Shown here one piece after another: positions 13,897-15,813 of a DNA stretch of 15,813 nt. How positions within the stretch are numbered: the first letter of the stretch is position 1; the number at the start of each line of letters is the position of its first letter. A program made the translations under genes and the position numbers. The notes beneath the pieces are model-generated. The model was not told where the DNA came from. It saw only the letters and a list, made by a program, of their open reading frames with translations, and made no database searches. Source of the DNA: Oceanospirillaceae bacterium (GTDB lineage Bacteria; Pseudomonadota; Gammaproteobacteria; Pseudomonadales; Balneatricaceae); assembly GCA_003523085.1 (NCBI GenBank), contig DPHD01000010.1:15193-31005 (forward strand), in the 5' to 3' direction.

Positions 13897-15210
13897 ATGC
13901 AGTGGCTCAAGGTTAACCGTTTAGACACTGCGCAGGCCAACTTTGCGGCCCAATTAAGTCAGTTATTGGCGTGGGAAAGTGTGTCGGATCAGCGGGTTCA
14001 AAAAACCGTGGCCGACATCATCGAACGAGTCAAAGCACAGGGTGACACAGCCTTGCTGCAGTATACTAATCAGTTGGATCGCACGCCGTTTAAGAGCACC
14101 GCTGAACTAGAAATTCCGCAGCACAAACTGGACCAAGCGTTAGCCGCGATTAGTGATGAAGAACGGCAGGCTTTGGAGCTAGCGGCACAGCGTATACGCG
14201 CTTACCACGAACATCAAAAGCAAGAATCATGGCGTTATGTTGAGGCCGATGGCACCTTGCTCGGCCAACAAGTGACCGCTATGGATCGGGTGGGTATTTA
14301 TGTGCCCGGCGGCAAGGCCAGTTACCCATCCTCGGTGCTAATGAATGCGATTCCGGCCAAGGTGGCTGGGGTGAAAGAAATCATCATGACGGTGCCTTTG
14401 CCTAATGGCCGCGTTAATCCTTTGGTTTTGGCTGCCGCTGCCATTGCCGGAGTTGATCGGGTGTTCGCTATTGGCGGTGCACAGGCCATAGCGGCCTTGG
14501 CCCATGGCACACAAATGGTGCCTAAAGTAGACAAAATTGTAGGCCCCGGCAATATTTATGTGGCCACCGCTAAGCGGGCGGTATTTGGTACCTGTGGCAT
14601 TGATATGATTGCCGGTCCGTCGGAGATTTTAGTCATCTGTGATGGCCTAACCGACCCTGATTGGGTAGCGATGGATTTGTTTTCCCAAGCCGAGCACGAC
14701 GAGCAAGCCCAGTCGATATTGTTGTGCCCAGATAAAGCTTACCTTGATCAGGTTGAGGCCAGCTTTAAAGCTCTGCTGCCCACCATGGAGCGCAGTAGTA
14801 TTATCAAAACTTCTATTGAGCAACGTGGGGCCTTGATTCAGGTTAAGGATATGCAAGAAGCCATTGATCTGGCTAATCGTATTGCGCCAGAACATTTGGA
14901 ATTGTCGGTGGCAGATCCCGAAGCCATGTTGCCCCACATTCGCCATGCCGGCGCTATTTTTATGGGCCGTCACACGGCCGAAGCTTTAGGGGATTACTGC
15001 GCTGGCCCTAACCATGTGTTGCCCACCTCGGGTACGGCACGTTTTTCTTCGCCCCTAGGCGTGTACGACTTTCAAAAACGCTCGTCGTTGATTATGTTTT
15101 CGCCCGAAGGTGCCAGTGAAATGGGCAAGGTGGCTTCGGTGCTGGCCCGCGGCGAAAGCCTAACAGCCCACGCCCGTTCTGCTGAATATCGCATCCTAGA
15201 CCAAGACTAA
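13897..15210 (+). CDS. hisD: Histidinol dehydrogenase HisD
   Basis: A 437-residue zinc enzyme that oxidises L-histidinol to histidine in two NAD+-dependent steps. The zinc ligands Gln264 and His267 (FSQAEHDEQ), Asp366 (GDYCAGPNH) and His425 (TAHARSAEYR), and the catalytic Glu332-His333 pair (APEHLEL), are all present. The YVPGGKASYPSSVLMNAIPAKVAG block is the family signature. An upstream in-frame ATG (13852) lies within hisG. ATG 13897 has AGGA 8 nt upstream and is preferred. The gene ends 7 bp before the stop of the convergent cmoB. Confidence 0.98.
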   Translation: MQWLKVNRLDTAQANFAAQLSQLLAWESVSDQRVQKTVADIIERVKAQGDTALLQYTNQLDRTPFKSTAELEIPQHKLDQALAAISDEERQALELAAQRIRAYHEHQKQESWRYVEADGTLLGQQVTAMDRVGIYVPGGKASYPSSVLMNAIPAKVAGVKEIIMTVPLPNGRVNPLVLAAAAIAGVDRVFAIGGAQAIAALAHGTQMVPKVDKIVGPGNIYVATAKRAVFGTCGIDMIAGPSEILVICDGLTDPDWVAMDLFSQAEHDEQAQSILLCPDKAYLDQVEASFKALLPTMERSSIIKTSIEQRGALIQVKDMQEAIDLANRIAPEHLELSVADPEAMLPHIRHAGAIFMGRHTAEALGDYCAGPNHVLPTSGTARFSSPLGVYDFQKRSSLIMFSPEGASEMGKVASVLARGESLTAHARSAEYRILDQD

Positions 15211-15214
15211 TTAC

Positions 15215-15224
15215 CGCTTAAGCG
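15215..15224. repeat. Palindrome between the convergent hisD and cmoB stops
   Basis: CGCTTAAGCG is a perfect 10-bp palindrome that includes the cmoB stop codon. It has no U-tract on either strand, so it is at best a weak part of a bidirectional end signal. Confidence 0.25.
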
Positions 15225-15813
15225 CTGGGTTTGGTCGCCACTAAGGTGGCACGTAACGGCGCTGGGTGGCCTTCGGCTGACAGATTAGGGTCGTTGGGGT
15301 CTAAGAAGTCAGCTAACGAGTGAAATGTCATCCATGGGGTGGCCCGTTGCTCATCGGTGCTGGTTTGGTTGACGTCCACGGTGCGCACGTTTTCTAGACC
15401 CAGCTTACGTAACATCACTTCTAAGGCCTGGGTGCTGGGCAAAAACCACACGTTGGACATTTTTGCATAGCGGCCTTCGGGCACCAAAATAGTGTCAGCG
15501 CCGCCGGCAACCACCAGGGTTTCTAAGACTAATTCGCCGCCCGGCCGCAAGTAGGACAACAGCTCCTGAATGTGGTCGATGGGGGATCTTCGGTGATATA
15601 ACACACCTAAACAGAAGACCGTGTCAAAACAACCAAATGCAGGTAAGTGTTCACTGCGCAACGGCAGCAGGTGAGCGCCGTTGGCTGGTAGTAGCCTTTG
15701 TGCGGCGTGAAATTGATAAAGGAATATACGCGTGGGGTCAATGCCAAGCGCAAGGCTGGCGCCGGCGCCCAACATGCGATATAAAAAGTAACCGTTGCCA
15801 GTACCAATGTCCA
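15218..15813 (-). CDS. cmoB: tRNA U34 carboxymethyltransferase CmoB, C-terminal part
   Basis: The visible 197 codons encode the C-terminal methyltransferase-like domain of CmoB. The window edge cuts into SAM-binding motif I (DIGTGNGYFLYRML). GIDPTRIFLYQF, FDTVFCLGVLYHRRSPIDH and GELVLETLV follow, then the CmoB-specific LVPEGRYAKMSNVWFLPS and ESLADFLDP-like SLADFLDPNDP motifs. CmoB uses carboxy-SAM (made by CmoA) to convert 5-hydroxyuridine at tRNA position 34 into 5-carboxymethoxyuridine, widening wobble decoding. The reading frame runs unbroken to the right edge. The N-terminal part (about 120-130 residues judging from E. coli CmoB, 323 aa) lies outside. Internal ATGs such as 15775 are not true starts. 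Confidence 0.95.
   Translation of the reverse strand, partial: DIGTGNGYFLYRMLGAGASLALGIDPTRIFLYQFHAAQRLLPANGAHLLPLRSEHLPAFGCFDTVFCLGVLYHRRSPIDHIQELLSYLRPGGELVLETLVVAGGADTILVPEGRYAKMSNVWFLPSTQALEVMLRKLGLENVRTVDVNQTSTDEQRATPWMTFHSLADFLDPNDPNLSAEGHPAPLRATLVATKPSA

Overview
The window is a compact, almost wholly coding stretch of a gammaproteobacterial chromosome. It carries the conserved cell-envelope block yrbG-kdsD-kdsC-lptC-lptA-lptB-rpoN-ptsN-ptsO, divergent from mlaFEDC-ibaG-murA. A short-form HisG next to murA and hisD, and mgtE and darP downstream of the nitrogen-PTS genes, suggest a Pseudomonas-, Oceanospirillum- or Cellvibrio-like lineage rather than an enteric one. I cannot name the genus. 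No mobile element, CRISPR array, tRNA or rRNA was seen, and base composition looks even throughout.

Left part (14-8686, minus strand). Eleven genes read leftward from yrbG: yrbG (CaCA exchanger), kdsD and kdsC (Kdo synthesis), lptC-lptA-lptB (LPS transport), rpoN (sigma-54), ptsN and ptsO (nitrogen PTS), mgtE (Mg2+ channel) and darP (50S assembly). Most junctions are overlaps or gaps of under 30 bp. The exception is a roughly 100-bp spacer between ptsN and ptsO that is packed with inverted repeats. The usual hpf (between rpoN and ptsN) and rapZ (between ptsN and ptsO) are absent.

Right part (8825-15210, plus strand). mlaF-mlaE-mlaD-mlaC encode the Mla phospholipid transporter, with overlapping starts and strong ribosome binding sites, but mlaB, usually after mlaC, is absent. 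ibaG, murA, hisG and hisD follow, probably with their own extended -10 promoter. A 138-bp divergent region (8687-8824) separates the two transcription units. It holds a good sigma-70-like promoter for yrbG whose predicted start coincides with the yrbG ATG.

Right edge (15218-15813, minus strand). The C-terminal part of cmoB (tRNA carboxymethyltransferase) runs off the window and converges on hisD with only 7 bp between stop codons.

Most of the window is ordinary, well-known biology. The points worth a second look are the three missing operon members (hpf, rapZ, mlaB), the structured spacer where rapZ should be, a possibly leaderless yrbG mRNA, and several non-ATG starts supported by ribosome binding sites. 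I did not find a convincing new system.
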